IMG/VR virus record: IMGVR_UViG_3300013131_004609
Span: 1-64,000 of that record
DNA length: 64,000 bases
Strand: one strand, 5' to 3'
From: a virus
The notes under the pieces were generated by a model. The model saw nothing but the letters and a program-made list of their open reading frames with translations. It was not told the origin of the DNA and made no database searches. Shown here piece by piece: positions 1 to 6,611 of this stretch (its first letter is position 1; the number at the start of each line of letters is the position of its first letter). Position numbers and translations under genes: made by a program.

Positions 1-1
1 A

Positions 2-670
2 GCACTTCCTGCAGGATCCGATATGGTGGAGGTGCTACAGGATTCCACCTGCGATGAGTGGATCTCCACCCAGTTCCCCGCCAGGTGTGCCAGGTTTAAT
101 CGAGAGAAATGGCTCAAGGTTACTGATGGCCTAAAAGGGAAACGTCACGGGATGGACTTCTGCATGGACACGTATGAGTTCCCGAATGAGGTGGGGGTCA
201 CACCCGTGGTGTTCATCGATTGGTACACTGCCAAGAAGACCTGCGAGGCGGTGGGGGAGCGCCTGTGTACTGAGGAAGAGTGGACTTTCGCCTGTGAAGG
301 TGAGGAGGGGGTTCCGTATCCCTACGGGTACGAGCGGGACGCTACCGCCTGCAACATCGATCACAAATGGATTGCTCCTGATGTTGCCGCCCTCTCAGAT
401 CCTCGGAGACGGGGAGAGGAGCTGCTCCGGTTGTGGCAGGGAGTTCCTAGCGGAACGATGGAGAGGTGCGTGAGTCCATTCGGAGTGCACGACATGACCG
501 GCAATGTTGATGAGTGGACGAGTTCCACACGGAAGACTGGGTATCGGTCGATCCTGAAGGGTGGGTACTGGTCGGTGGTGCGCACCCGGTGTCGTCCTTC
601 CACGAGGATCCACAATGAATCTTTTGCCTTCTACCAGCAGGGCATGCGATGTTGTGTGGATCCAAAATAG
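2..670 (+). CDS. FGE-like (SUMF1/EgtB/PvdO fold) protein, 5' end outside window
   Basis: The frame is open from base 2 and the first in-window ATG is at base 23, so the true start may lie upstream; family members of this style usually have more sequence, often a secretion signal, before the motif DMVEV seen here. Seen: RLCTEEEWTFACEG, PYPYGYERDATACNID, SPFGVHDMTGNVDEWT, LKGGYW and the terminal QGMRCC, which are the hallmark blocks of the formylglycine-generating-enzyme sulfatase domain. The paired catalytic cysteines of true FGE (the CxxxxC segment before the last block) are not present; only one Cys sits in RTRCRPSTR. It is therefore more likely a binding or structural member of the fold than an active FGE. 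The Cys-rich style resembles proteins common in Myxococcota, which may point to gene capture from a host of that kind (inference). Confidence 0.8.
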   Translation, partial: ALPAGSDMVEVLQDSTCDEWISTQFPARCARFNREKWLKVTDGLKGKRHGMDFCMDTYEFPNEVGVTPVVFIDWYTAKKTCEAVGERLCTEEEWTFACEGEEGVPYPYGYERDATACNIDHKWIAPDVAALSDPRRRGEELLRLWQGVPSGTMERCVSPFGVHDMTGNVDEWTSSTRKTGYRSILKGGYWSVVRTRCRPSTRIHNESFAFYQQGMRCCVDPK

Positions 671-741
671 GTGGAATTCTCCTGAATATTTATTCCTCGT
701 TCTGGATGCAATGTGCCTCCACGATGTGATAGGATGTTACC

Positions 742-2073
742 ATGTACGAAAACTGTGAAACCGACTTCAACCTCGACCGGCACCTGATCAGCTTCCTCCA
801 GGATAATCCGTTCTTCGCGGAGCTGAGCCGGCACATCCACAAGACGCCGACGAAGCAGCTTCCCACTGCTGCCGTGGCTTACAACGAGAAGACCGACGAA
901 CTTACCCTCCTGTGGAATCCGGACTTCTTCGCGAAACTGTCGCAATGGGAGGTCCGTGGCGTCCTCACCCACGAGTACTACCACCTCGTCTTCGGCCACC
1001 TCTATGGCCGCCGCCGCACTCCGCCACAACTGTGGAATATCGGCACCGACCTGGCCATCAACAGCATCATCATGGACTCGTCGCAGCACGGCAACGGCAA
1101 TCGTCTCAGCGGCGACCGCCCACTGCCCGAGTTCGCCCTTGTCCCAGGTCACCGCCCGAAGCATCCTGACGGCCGTGAATACACGAAGGACGAAGAGCAG
1201 GCGCAGAAGCTCGCTGCCGTGATCGAGAAGTTGCCTCCGATGAAGGCCTCGGAGTGGTACTTCGAGAAGATCAAGGAGGAGTCCGACAAGGACAAGGCGG
1301 CCGGTGGTGAGGGCTTCGAAGGCCCCGGTGAAGGTGAGGAGTACGTCATCGGCTCCATGGATGAGCACGGCACGTGGCAGGAAATTCCTGAGTCGCAACG
1401 TGAGTACGTGGAAGGCCGTGTCAAGGCGGTGATCGAGAAGGCCACGAAGCACGCCGACAGCCAGGCAAATGGCTGGGGTAACATTCCCGTCGAACTCGCG
1501 GACCAGATCCGAAAGTCGGTATCAACGATCATCAACTGGCGCAACGTGCTTCGTCAGTTCGTCGGCTCCATCACTCGTGGAGGCCGCACCACCTCGATCA
1601 AGAGGATCAACTCCCGCTACCCCTACATCCATCCGGGTGTGAAGCGAGGTTACACGGCGAAGCTACTCATCGCCATCGACCAGTCGGGTTCCGTCTCCAA
1701 TGAAATGCTTGCTGATTTCTTTGGCGAGCTCTCGACCCTCACGAAGAAGGTGTCGATCGACATCCTTCCCTTCGACACGGAGGCCCACGAGAAGGACCTG
1801 TACGAGTGGCGCCGCGGCACCAATCATCCGCCGAAGCGCGTTCGAGGTGGTGGCACCGACTTCAACGCCCCCACGAAGTTTGCCAATGACCCCCGGAATC
1901 GTGGTCGTTGGGATGGTCTGCTCATCATGACCGATGGTGAGTGTAGTGTTCCTGGGCCGAGCCGCATCAAGCGTGGTTATGTGATCGGCAAGGGTCACAA
2001 GCTGTACTTCGACACGAACGACATCGTCATCAAAATGGATGATGTCGCCGCTACCGAAGGAGCGTGGCGGTGA
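742..2073 (+). CDS. Metallopeptidase-like plus VWA domain protein (DUF2201/COG3864 type)
   Basis: A 443-residue protein with two parts. Residues about 10-200 carry the zinc-peptidase-like motif HEYYH at 77-81, followed by HLVFGHLYGR. A Gly/Glu-rich linker follows, then a von Willebrand A domain from about residue 300 with a MIDAS motif D313-x-S-x-S, a GTD near 372 and MTDGE near 396. Family knowledge: such proteins are usually encoded next to a MoxR-type AAA ATPase and act in metal-dependent remodelling. No such ATPase lies in this window, though one could lie to the left. GGA at 732-734 gives a plausible ribosome site 7 bases before ATG. Codons are GC-rich with ATC for Ile. The stop overlaps the next gene's start. 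The role in the phage is unknown. Confidence 0.8.
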   Translation: MYENCETDFNLDRHLISFLQDNPFFAELSRHIHKTPTKQLPTAAVAYNEKTDELTLLWNPDFFAKLSQWEVRGVLTHEYYHLVFGHLYGRRRTPPQLWNIGTDLAINSIIMDSSQHGNGNRLSGDRPLPEFALVPGHRPKHPDGREYTKDEEQAQKLAAVIEKLPPMKASEWYFEKIKEESDKDKAAGGEGFEGPGEGEEYVIGSMDEHGTWQEIPESQREYVEGRVKAVIEKATKHADSQANGWGNIPVELADQIRKSVSTIINWRNVLRQFVGSITRGGRTTSIKRINSRYPYIHPGVKRGYTAKLLIAIDQSGSVSNEMLADFFGELSTLTKKVSIDILPFDTEAHEKDLYEWRRGTNHPPKRVRGGGTDFNAPTKFANDPRNRGRWDGLLIMTDGECSVPGPSRIKRGYVIGKGHKLYFDTNDIVIKMDDVAATEGAWR

Positions 2074-2777
2074 TCAGTCAACCCCTCTCTCTTCAACCTA
2101 AGCAACCGCCCGTGGTGATGGTCACTGTCCCCACGGGCGGTTCCATTCATACCGACACCGTCAAGTCGCTGTTGATGCTGCAAGCTGACATGCAACGACG
2201 TGGACTACGACATCACTTCAACTTCTCTAAGAGTTCTTTTCTACCTCATGGTCGCGCGCAAGTGTGCGGCGCCTCCTTGGAACGTGGCAAATTCCAACAA
2301 CCATACGATACCAAAGATGTGACGCACATCTTCATGGTGGACAGCGACATTGATTTCAAGCCTGAAGACTTCTGGCGATTGTGGTCACACAATGTTCCTG
2401 TGGTCGCAGGTGCGTATTGTTACTCCACGGAGGCACTCTCGAAGGAGGCCGACAAGCGAATCGTGGCAGGTTCCTGGGATGTAGAGTTCTTCAAGAGGCA
2501 CTACACATTTCCTGCGTACACGCTTGGTCAGGCTCGGGCCATGGCCAACCCACTTCTCGAGGTCGATTGGTTAGGTCTTGGGTTCGCCCTGGTGAGGACA
2601 GAAGTGTTCTCGAAAATTGAATACCCATGGTTCAATTCAGAATTAATCGTGATTGATGAACTAAGGGACACCACGTCTGAAGACGTGGGATGGTGTAGGA
2701 AGGTTCAGCGTGCAGGATACAAGATCATGCTTGACCCTTCTGTGAAGGTAGGTCACCAGAAGAACGTGACGATCTAA
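2070..2777 (+). CDS. GT-A type glycosyltransferase-like protein
   Basis: A 235-residue protein with a GT-A pattern: an N-terminal beta strand with VTVPTGGSIHTDTV, a DxD-type motif in MVDSDIDFKPEDF near residues 88-99, and a C-terminal DVGWCRKVQRAGYKIMLDP block that resembles the acceptor side of family 2 enzymes. I place the start at the GTG at 2070, which forms a GTGA overlap with the upstream stop; GAAGGAG at 2056-2062 sits 7 bases before it. A GTG at 2064 is also in frame but would be only one base from that site. It probably transfers a sugar from a nucleotide-sugar donor; acceptor unknown. It is well separated from the large sugar cluster at 24-44 kb. Confidence 0.7.
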   Translation: MISQPLSLQPKQPPVVMVTVPTGGSIHTDTVKSLLMLQADMQRRGLRHHFNFSKSSFLPHGRAQVCGASLERGKFQQPYDTKDVTHIFMVDSDIDFKPEDFWRLWSHNVPVVAGAYCYSTEALSKEADKRIVAGSWDVEFFKRHYTFPAYTLGQARAMANPLLEVDWLGLGFALVRTEVFSKIEYPWFNSELIVIDELRDTTSEDVGWCRKVQRAGYKIMLDPSVKVGHQKNVTI

Positions 2778-2837
2778 GTTAGACTACACAGAAATAATTC
2801 TGTATACATTGTGTCCTAGGCGTAATAAATAAAATGC

Positions 2838-2863
2838 AAGATCTAAAACAAGGATCTTAGGAG
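2838..2863 (+). promoter_or_regulatory. Small hairpin abutting the lipoprotein ribosome site
   Basis: AAGATC at 2838-2843 pairs with GATCTT at 2853-2858 over a 9-base loop, and the AGGAG ribosome site follows at once at 2859-2863. The hairpin could tune access to the site. The stem is short, so this is a weak call. Confidence 0.25.
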
Positions 2864-2873
2864 ATAATAAATC

Positions 2874-3149
2874 ATGAAGTTAGCAATCAATTCGATCGTG
2901 TTCGTCGCTGCAATCGTCCTCGCTGGGTGCGAGAAGAAGGTGGAGGCCCCTGTGGTCGTCGACGCCGGCGCGGCCGAAAAGCCTGCATGCTGTGAGACTG
3001 CCGGTGCACCTGTCGATGCAGACGCCGGTGTTCCTGTCGCTCCGCTTACGGCCCCTGTGGCACCCGTCATTGAACCGACTGCACCGGCAGCCGTTCCGGT
3101 TCCTGCAGCAACACCTGTTGCGGCCCCTACGACCACCATCAAGAAGTGA
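2874..3149 (+). CDS. Small Ala/Pro/Val-rich lipoprotein
   Basis: A 91-residue protein with a clear lipoprotein signal: a short basic start, a hydrophobic core at residues 5-16, and the lipobox LAGC at 16-19 with Cys19 as the expected lipidation site. The mature part is low-complexity, dominated by Ala, Pro, Val and Thr, with a CC pair near residue 40. It should be anchored to a membrane facing the periplasm. AGGAG lies 10 bases before ATG. Phage lipoproteins can act in superinfection exclusion or lysis (family knowledge), but nothing here decides between these. Codon use is GC-rich, like bacterial lipoproteins, which may indicate host origin. Confidence 0.75.
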   Translation: MKLAINSIVFVAAIVLAGCEKKVEAPVVVDAGAAEKPACCETAGAPVDADAGVPVAPLTAPVAPVIEPTAPAAVPVPAATPVAAPTTTIKK

Positions 3150-3219
3150 CCAACAAGCCCGGCAGTTTGAGGGAACACCTCCAGGAGGAGTGGGATTCGA
3201 TGCCCACCCGGGCTTCCAG

Positions 3220-3666
3220 ATGACAGACAGAAAAATAATCGATTCTTTCACATTGGCATCGGGGTATGCTTTTCTGTCCAATTTTTATCCCTCCACAATT
3301 TGGATAGACGGTAAATCTTGGCCTTCGATCGAACACGCCTACCAGGCACACAAGACCCTCAACGAAGAATCTCGAGAGTTGATTCGCAAGGCAAAGGATC
3401 CTGCCATCGCAAAGAAGCTGGGGAGAGGTGTGGAGATGCGTCCCGACTGGGATTCCGTGAAGGAGGGATTGATGCGAGATTTCGTGCGCAAGAAGTTCGA
3501 GTCTCCGTTTCTAGCCGACCAACTCCTTAAGACAGAGGACGCCGAACTTGTTCACAACAACACCTGGAACGACCGCGTGTGGGGTGTATGTAGGGGAGTA
3601 GGTCAGAATCTTCTCGGCAAGATCCTCATGGAAGTTCGTCAGGAATTGAAGAACTCCTCCAGCTGA
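3220..3666 (+). CDS. NADAR family protein (YbiA-like)
   Basis: A 148-residue protein, full length for the family. Seen: FLSNFYPS at 18-25, WPSIEHAYQAHKT around 34-46 with the conserved Glu, RPDWDSVKEGLM in the middle and WGVCRGVGQNLLGKILMEVR near the end, the classical NADAR blocks. Known of the family: YbiA-type proteins handle ADP-ribose or riboflavin-pathway intermediates, and some NADAR proteins remove ADP-ribose from guanine in DNA, reversing DarT-like toxins. A longer frame runs upstream to 2992, but it overlaps the lipoprotein and carries no homology, so I start at the ATG at 3220. GGAGG at 3184-3188 better fits a 7-codon mini-ORF at 3200-3223 whose stop overlaps this ATG. The 3' end overlaps the convergent patatin gene by 28 bases. 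Confidence 0.85.
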   Translation: MTDRKIIDSFTLASGYAFLSNFYPSTIWIDGKSWPSIEHAYQAHKTLNEESRELIRKAKDPAIAKKLGRGVEMRPDWDSVKEGLMRDFVRKKFESPFLADQLLKTEDAELVHNNTWNDRVWGVCRGVGQNLLGKILMEVRQELKNSSS

Positions 3667-4697
3667 TCGTGCATTCCCTTCGCATCCTCGTAACCTTCTT
3701 TCAAGAGCACCTGAATGTAAGGTTGGAATATGAGGATGAATGCGAGGGAAGTCATCCAATTAGAGGGTATCAAACCCCAAGCGATGTCTTCCTGCACAGT
3801 TGCTGCTAGTGAGTCGAGGGATTTACTTGGACGTGCAAGCATGAGGTTGATGCGTCTGTACTTGCCGTAGTAGTCCAGACCCATCGAATCGAGGAAATCA
3901 TTGATAGTGTTGGCCTTAGACACGTCTTGTGAGATGTGATTCACGGTGAGGGATTCAAACATCCTCGATGTTTGGGTGAGGATCGTAGGTTCACGAGTCC
4001 AGTCTTGCTTCGTTTCTGGTTCCGGCAGAGTGAGCACGAGGATTTTCACTTCTGGGTCTTCTGCAGTCTTCACCTCACGATCCCTGTACATGGACATGAT
4101 CGCAGGGAGGATGGGTGTGTTGTTGCAGAGGCCACCATCGATGTGCCATCCTTCTTCCAACTGAACGGACCTGAACGCAACGGGGATCGCTCCGGATGCG
4201 GTTGCATGCTCCGGTCCCAGGTGACGCTTGACGACCTTCCAGTTTGCCGAATCGTAGTTCCTGTCCTCCTTCGAATCCACCCAGATGTATGCCTTCTTCT
4301 CGGAGAGTTCCGTGGTGGTGATGATGTTCGTTTCAACCACACCCGTATCGATGTTTCTCCTGTAGCTCTCGGCATCGAGGTTCTTCTGGAGGAACTCCAT
4401 GAGGGGTGAGTTATCCATGAGGGAGTAGAACTTGAGGGAGAAAATGTCGCTCCACGGTACCTTGGCCACCTGTCCAAAGCTCACCTTGTTCCATGGTTCG
4501 ATGATCTTCTCGGAAAGGTTCTCCGAAGACGCGGCCGAAACGTAAGAGAATCCGTTGAGTGCTCCCGCAGAAGAACCACACACCGTTGTGAACTTATGTC
4601 CCCAATTTTCCGCCACATACTTGAGGAAACCCGCTTCCCAGGCTCCCTTTACACCTCCACCCGAAAGAACTAATGCAAACTTCTTGTTACCTTTCAT
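3639..4697 (-). CDS. Patatin-like phospholipase
   Basis: A 352-residue protein. Seen: the oxyanion-hole block LSGGGVKGAWEAG at residues 11-23, the nucleophile elbow GSSAG at 41-45 (Ser43), and the dyad Asp in WHIDGGLCNNTP. These are the defining patatin blocks, so it should hydrolyse acyl chains of lipids. A hydrophobic stretch near the C-terminus (WMTSLAFILIF) could touch membranes. The ATG at 4697 has GGAG nine bases upstream; a TTG at 4712 is in frame but weaker. It is transcribed opposite to NADAR and overlaps its end. Known patatins act as toxins, as cell-suicide effectors (CapV type) and in lipid remodelling; here a lysis or membrane role is possible but unproven. Confidence 0.9.
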   Translation of the reverse strand: MKGNKKFALVLSGGGVKGAWEAGFLKYVAENWGHKFTTVCGSSAGALNGFSYVSAASSENLSEKIIEPWNKVSFGQVAKVPWSDIFSLKFYSLMDNSPLMEFLQKNLDAESYRRNIDTGVVETNIITTTELSEKKAYIWVDSKEDRNYDSANWKVVKRHLGPEHATASGAIPVAFRSVQLEEGWHIDGGLCNNTPILPAIMSMYRDREVKTAEDPEVKILVLTLPEPETKQDWTREPTILTQTSRMFESLTVNHISQDVSKANTINDFLDSMGLDYYGKYRRINLMLARPSKSLDSLAATVQEDIAWGLIPSNWMTSLAFILIFQPYIQVLLKEGYEDAKGMHDQLEEFFNS

Positions 4698-4814
4698 GGT
4701 GACGATCTCCAATCTTATGATTACTTATGGGTGTAGAAAATTTGAAGTACCGTTACAAGTCACCGAGAAAATTTTACCATTTTTACAAACTAAAATTAGA
4801 GTCAGGAGGCCACC

Positions 4815-5210
4815 ATGGCGAACGGAATGAAGCAAGTGATACTTGTGCGTAAGGACCTGAAGATGAAGAAATCTCAGGTGGCCTCCCTGGTGGCGAAGGC
4901 GTCCACCGAGTTCTTCCTCGCGAACGATGAGTCCGATCGCGGAGATGAGCTGACCGTGAAGTTAACGCCTGAAGAGACGGACTGGATCAACAGTGGGTCC
5001 ATTCGTGTCGTGCTGGGGGTCAACTCTGAAGATTCGCTGAGGTTGCTCGGGATGCGAGCCGAGATGGCAGGACTTCAGTGTTACCCAGTGCAAGGCAAGA
5101 TCTTTGAGGACACTGTGGATGACGGCATGTCCGAGACCCTCTGCATCGCCATCGGACCCGACGTTTCTTCAAGGATCGACAAAATAACAGGCGACTTAAA
5201 GCTGTTGTAA
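4815..5210 (+). CDS. Peptidyl-tRNA hydrolase, type 2 (Pth2)
   Basis: A 131-residue protein, close to the usual length of the Pth2 catalytic domain. It opens with VILVRKDLKMKKSQVASLVA, matching the Pth2 signature (VVRTDLKMGKGKIAAQ), has a middle WINSGSIRVVLGV block, and ends with CIAIGPDVSSRIDKITGDLK, the typical Pth2 end. The enzyme frees tRNA from peptidyl-tRNA drop-off products. Bacteria mostly use the unrelated Pth1; Pth2 is typical of archaea and eukaryotes, so a phage copy is notable. A strong AGGAGG ribosome site stands at 4804-4809. It lies directly upstream of two tRNA genes and TilS, forming a small tRNA-biology module. Confidence 0.88.
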   Translation: MANGMKQVILVRKDLKMKKSQVASLVAKASTEFFLANDESDRGDELTVKLTPEETDWINSGSIRVVLGVNSEDSLRLLGMRAEMAGLQCYPVQGKIFEDTVDDGMSETLCIAIGPDVSSRIDKITGDLKLL

Positions 5211-5234
5211 AGTCTCTCCCGCGTGGAGTATAAC
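5205..5234 (+). promoter_or_regulatory. Sigma70-like promoter for the tRNA-TilS unit
   Basis: TTGTAA at 5205-5210 and TATAAC at 5229-5234 are 18 bases apart. The predicted start of transcription falls a few bases before the tRNA-Leu gene at 5246, which fits a tRNA promoter. It would also serve tRNA(CAU) and TilS. Confidence 0.55.
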
Positions 5235-5245
5235 ATACACATCAA

Positions 5246-5327
5246 GCCGCTCTGGTGGAACTGGCATACACTCCGGATTCAAATCCCGGCGCCGAGAGGC
5301 ATGTGGGTTCGACTCCCACGGGCGGCA
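5246..5327 (+). tRNA. tRNA-Leu (CAA)
   Basis: Folded by hand. The acceptor GCCGCTC at 5246-5252 pairs with GGGCGGC at 5320-5326 (one G-U); a 3-bp D stem GTG/CAC closes an 11-base loop; the anticodon stem CCGGA/CCCGG at 5273-5277 and 5285-5289 has an A-C mismatch at the loop end; the loop TTCAAAT gives anticodon CAA at 5280-5282, reading UUG. A long variable arm GCC-GAGA-GGC and the T arm GTGGG-TTCGACT-CCCAC follow. The long arm and discriminator A fit leucine. CCA is not encoded. Confidence 0.88.
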
Positions 5328-5350
5328 CGAAGAAACAACTTCTTCAACAC

Positions 5351-5424
5351 GGAACGGTAGCGCAATAGGTTAGAGCCCCTGTCTCATAAACAGGTTTGTG
5401 TGGGTTCGAGTCCCACCCGTTCCA
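5351..5424 (+). tRNA. tRNA with CAU anticodon: Met or, with TilS next door, Ile2
   Basis: Folded by hand. The acceptor GGAACGG pairs perfectly with CCGTTCC; the D stem GCGC/GAGC has one mismatch; the anticodon stem CCTGT/ACAGG is perfect; the loop CTCATAA has CAT at 5385-5387; the T arm is GTGGG-TTCGAGT-CCCAC; discriminator A; no CCA. G1-C72 pairing argues against an initiator. CAU reads AUG, or AUA if C34 becomes lysidine. The TilS gene starts 21 bases downstream, which favours tRNA-Ile2. In E. coli TilS prefers C4-G69 and C5-G68; here position 4-69 is A-U and 5-68 is C-G, so the acceptor stem does not settle it. Confidence 0.9.
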
Positions 5425-5444
5425 CAAATTCTCTACGAGGCAAC

Positions 5445-6038
5445 ATGCTGAAGTTCATTGGTGAACTACCACGTAAGTGCACGATCGCCTTCTCAGGCGG
5501 CATCGATTCCGTGGTGATCTCAGATTTTCTGATGAACGGTAAGCGCGATGTTCAACTCGCCTTCTTTCACCATGGAACGCTGAACTCGCAGCGCGCTGAG
5601 GAGTTCGTGGTGAAGTTCGCATCGGAACGTCGAGTTCCCCTGAGGATTGGACGGATTAATTCCGAGAAATCCCGCGGCCTTTCCCCTGAGGAGTTTTGGA
5701 GGAATGAACGGTATACCTTCCTCGATTCCCTGGGAGGTCCTGTGGTGACCGGACACCACCTGGGGGACGCGATCGAGACCTGGATCTTCACCTCGCTCCA
5801 CGGGGAATCGAAGTTGATCCCGTATTCCAGGGGGAACGTGATCCGGCCATTCCTCATCACTCCCAAGGAGGAGATTCGGGCCTGGGCATCGCGAAGGAAC
5901 TTGTCCTGGATCGAGGATGAATCCAACACCGATCCGCGTTACATGCGCAACCTCATCCGGATGGAGATCGTCCCGCAGGCCCTGAAGGTGAATCCTGGGA
6001 TTGGAAAGATTCTTCGCAAGAAGTACTTGGCTTCTTGA
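5445..6038 (+). CDS. tilS: tRNA(Ile)-lysidine synthase, minimal TilS
   Basis: A 197-residue N-type PP-loop ATPase. Seen: the PP-loop SGGIDS at 17-22, TGHHLGDAIET at 102-112 (TilS: AHHxxDQxET), IRPFL at 133-137, and the signature DESNTDPRYMRNLIR at 158-172 followed by EIVPQ, which is specific for TilS. The enzyme ligates lysine to C34 of tRNA-Ile(CAU), changing its codon from AUG to AUA and its charging from Met to Ile. Only the catalytic core is present; E. coli TilS is about 430 residues, so the C-terminal tRNA-binding domains are missing, as in short TilS forms. The start ATG at 5445 follows ACGAGG and lies 21 bases after a CAU tRNA, probably co-transcribed. Its own Ile codons are mainly ATC, so the enzyme itself does not depend on AUA decoding. 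Confidence 0.9.
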   Translation: MLKFIGELPRKCTIAFSGGIDSVVISDFLMNGKRDVQLAFFHHGTLNSQRAEEFVVKFASERRVPLRIGRINSEKSRGLSPEEFWRNERYTFLDSLGGPVVTGHHLGDAIETWIFTSLHGESKLIPYSRGNVIRPFLITPKEEIRAWASRRNLSWIEDESNTDPRYMRNLIRMEIVPQALKVNPGIGKILRKKYLAS

Positions 6039-6089
6039 TCCAAAAATCTCCTCGCTTCGTTGTAGAATACTTACAATGTCGAGGTCAAA

Positions 6090-6611
6090 GTGAAGAAAGT
6101 AAGACTCAACCTGAAACGCGGTTCCAAACCGTGGTCATTCACGCTCTACGACTCTGCCGAGTCTGCCTTCTACCTCAAAGACGAACCTCCTTATCCGGAC
6201 GGGTTCGAAGAAGAGTATAGAAAAATAGTCTCCTTGCGCCCCGGTGACATACTCGAAGTTGAGTGGGTCGGGTCCGAGTGGGTCTTCGCGGATGAAGGCG
6301 AAGATTTTCTCTTCAACCCGATCACATTGTCGTCAACAGATTACGACAAATACGACAAGGTCCGAGTTGGAAAGATCACCCCAGCCAAAGGCGCCGAGGA
6401 GAAGATGGGATACCTCGAGGTATACAGCGGTTGGATCTTTGGCGGGGACATTCCGTGGCGCCCCAAGGACTCTCGAGACGGTCTTAAAATAACCGAAGTA
6501 AAAGACGCCGTTGTATCTAAATTCGATTTCCCGAAGTTATTCTCGGACCCCTCCATGGGCCTCCTGCAACAGGAGGAAGAGGAACAGCCCCTGTCAGGGG
6601 TTCTCAACTAG
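6090..6611 (+). CDS. Hypothetical acidic protein
   Basis: A 173-residue protein without a family I recognise. It is rich in Asp, Glu, Trp and Tyr, begins with a short basic stretch (MKKVRLNLKRGSKPW) and has a probably beta-rich middle with LRPGDILEVEWVGSEWVF near residues 50-67. The tail is a Glu/Gln run (LLQQEEEEQ). The start is GTG at 6090, with GAGG eight bases upstream. It lies 51 bases after TilS and meets the HAD gene tail to tail with a 4-base overlap. No signal peptide or membrane segment is evident. Confidence 0.65.
   Translation: MKKVRLNLKRGSKPWSFTLYDSAESAFYLKDEPPYPDGFEEEYRKIVSLRPGDILEVEWVGSEWVFADEGEDFLFNPITLSSTDYDKYDKVRVGKITPAKGAEEKMGYLEVYSGWIFGGDIPWRPKDSRDGLKITEVKDAVVSKFDFPKLFSDPSMGLLQQEEEEQPLSGVLN

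Noticed and set aside
2-670. Diversity-generating retroelement with the FGE-fold protein as variable target
   Set aside because: No reverse transcriptase and no template repeat is visible in the window, and the end of the gene lacks an AAY-rich variable region.
725-741. TGATAGGAT before the metallopeptidase gene as an extended -10 promoter
   Set aside because: It is only 6 bases from ATG and the GGA is better explained as the ribosome site.
631-1452. 273-codon minus-strand frame opposite the metallopeptidase
   Set aside because: It is the antisense shadow of a well-supported gene in GC-rich DNA and has no family motif of its own.
2783-2803. acagaa-taa-ttctgt as a terminator after the glycosyltransferase
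   Set aside because: A 6-bp AT-rich stem without T-run is too weak.
2992-3219. Long upstream extension of the NADAR frame
   Set aside because: It overlaps the lipoprotein in another frame and has low-complexity sequence without NADAR features; the family starts at the ATG at 3220.
5351-5424. Initiator tRNA-Met
   Set aside because: The first acceptor pair is G-C and the D arm differs from initiators; elongator Met or Ile2 is more likely.
6583-6597. GC-rich inverted repeat cccctgtcagggg at the end of the 173-residue protein
   Set aside because: The loop is only one to five bases and no T-run follows on either strand; it lies inside the coding sequence, so I do not call a terminator.
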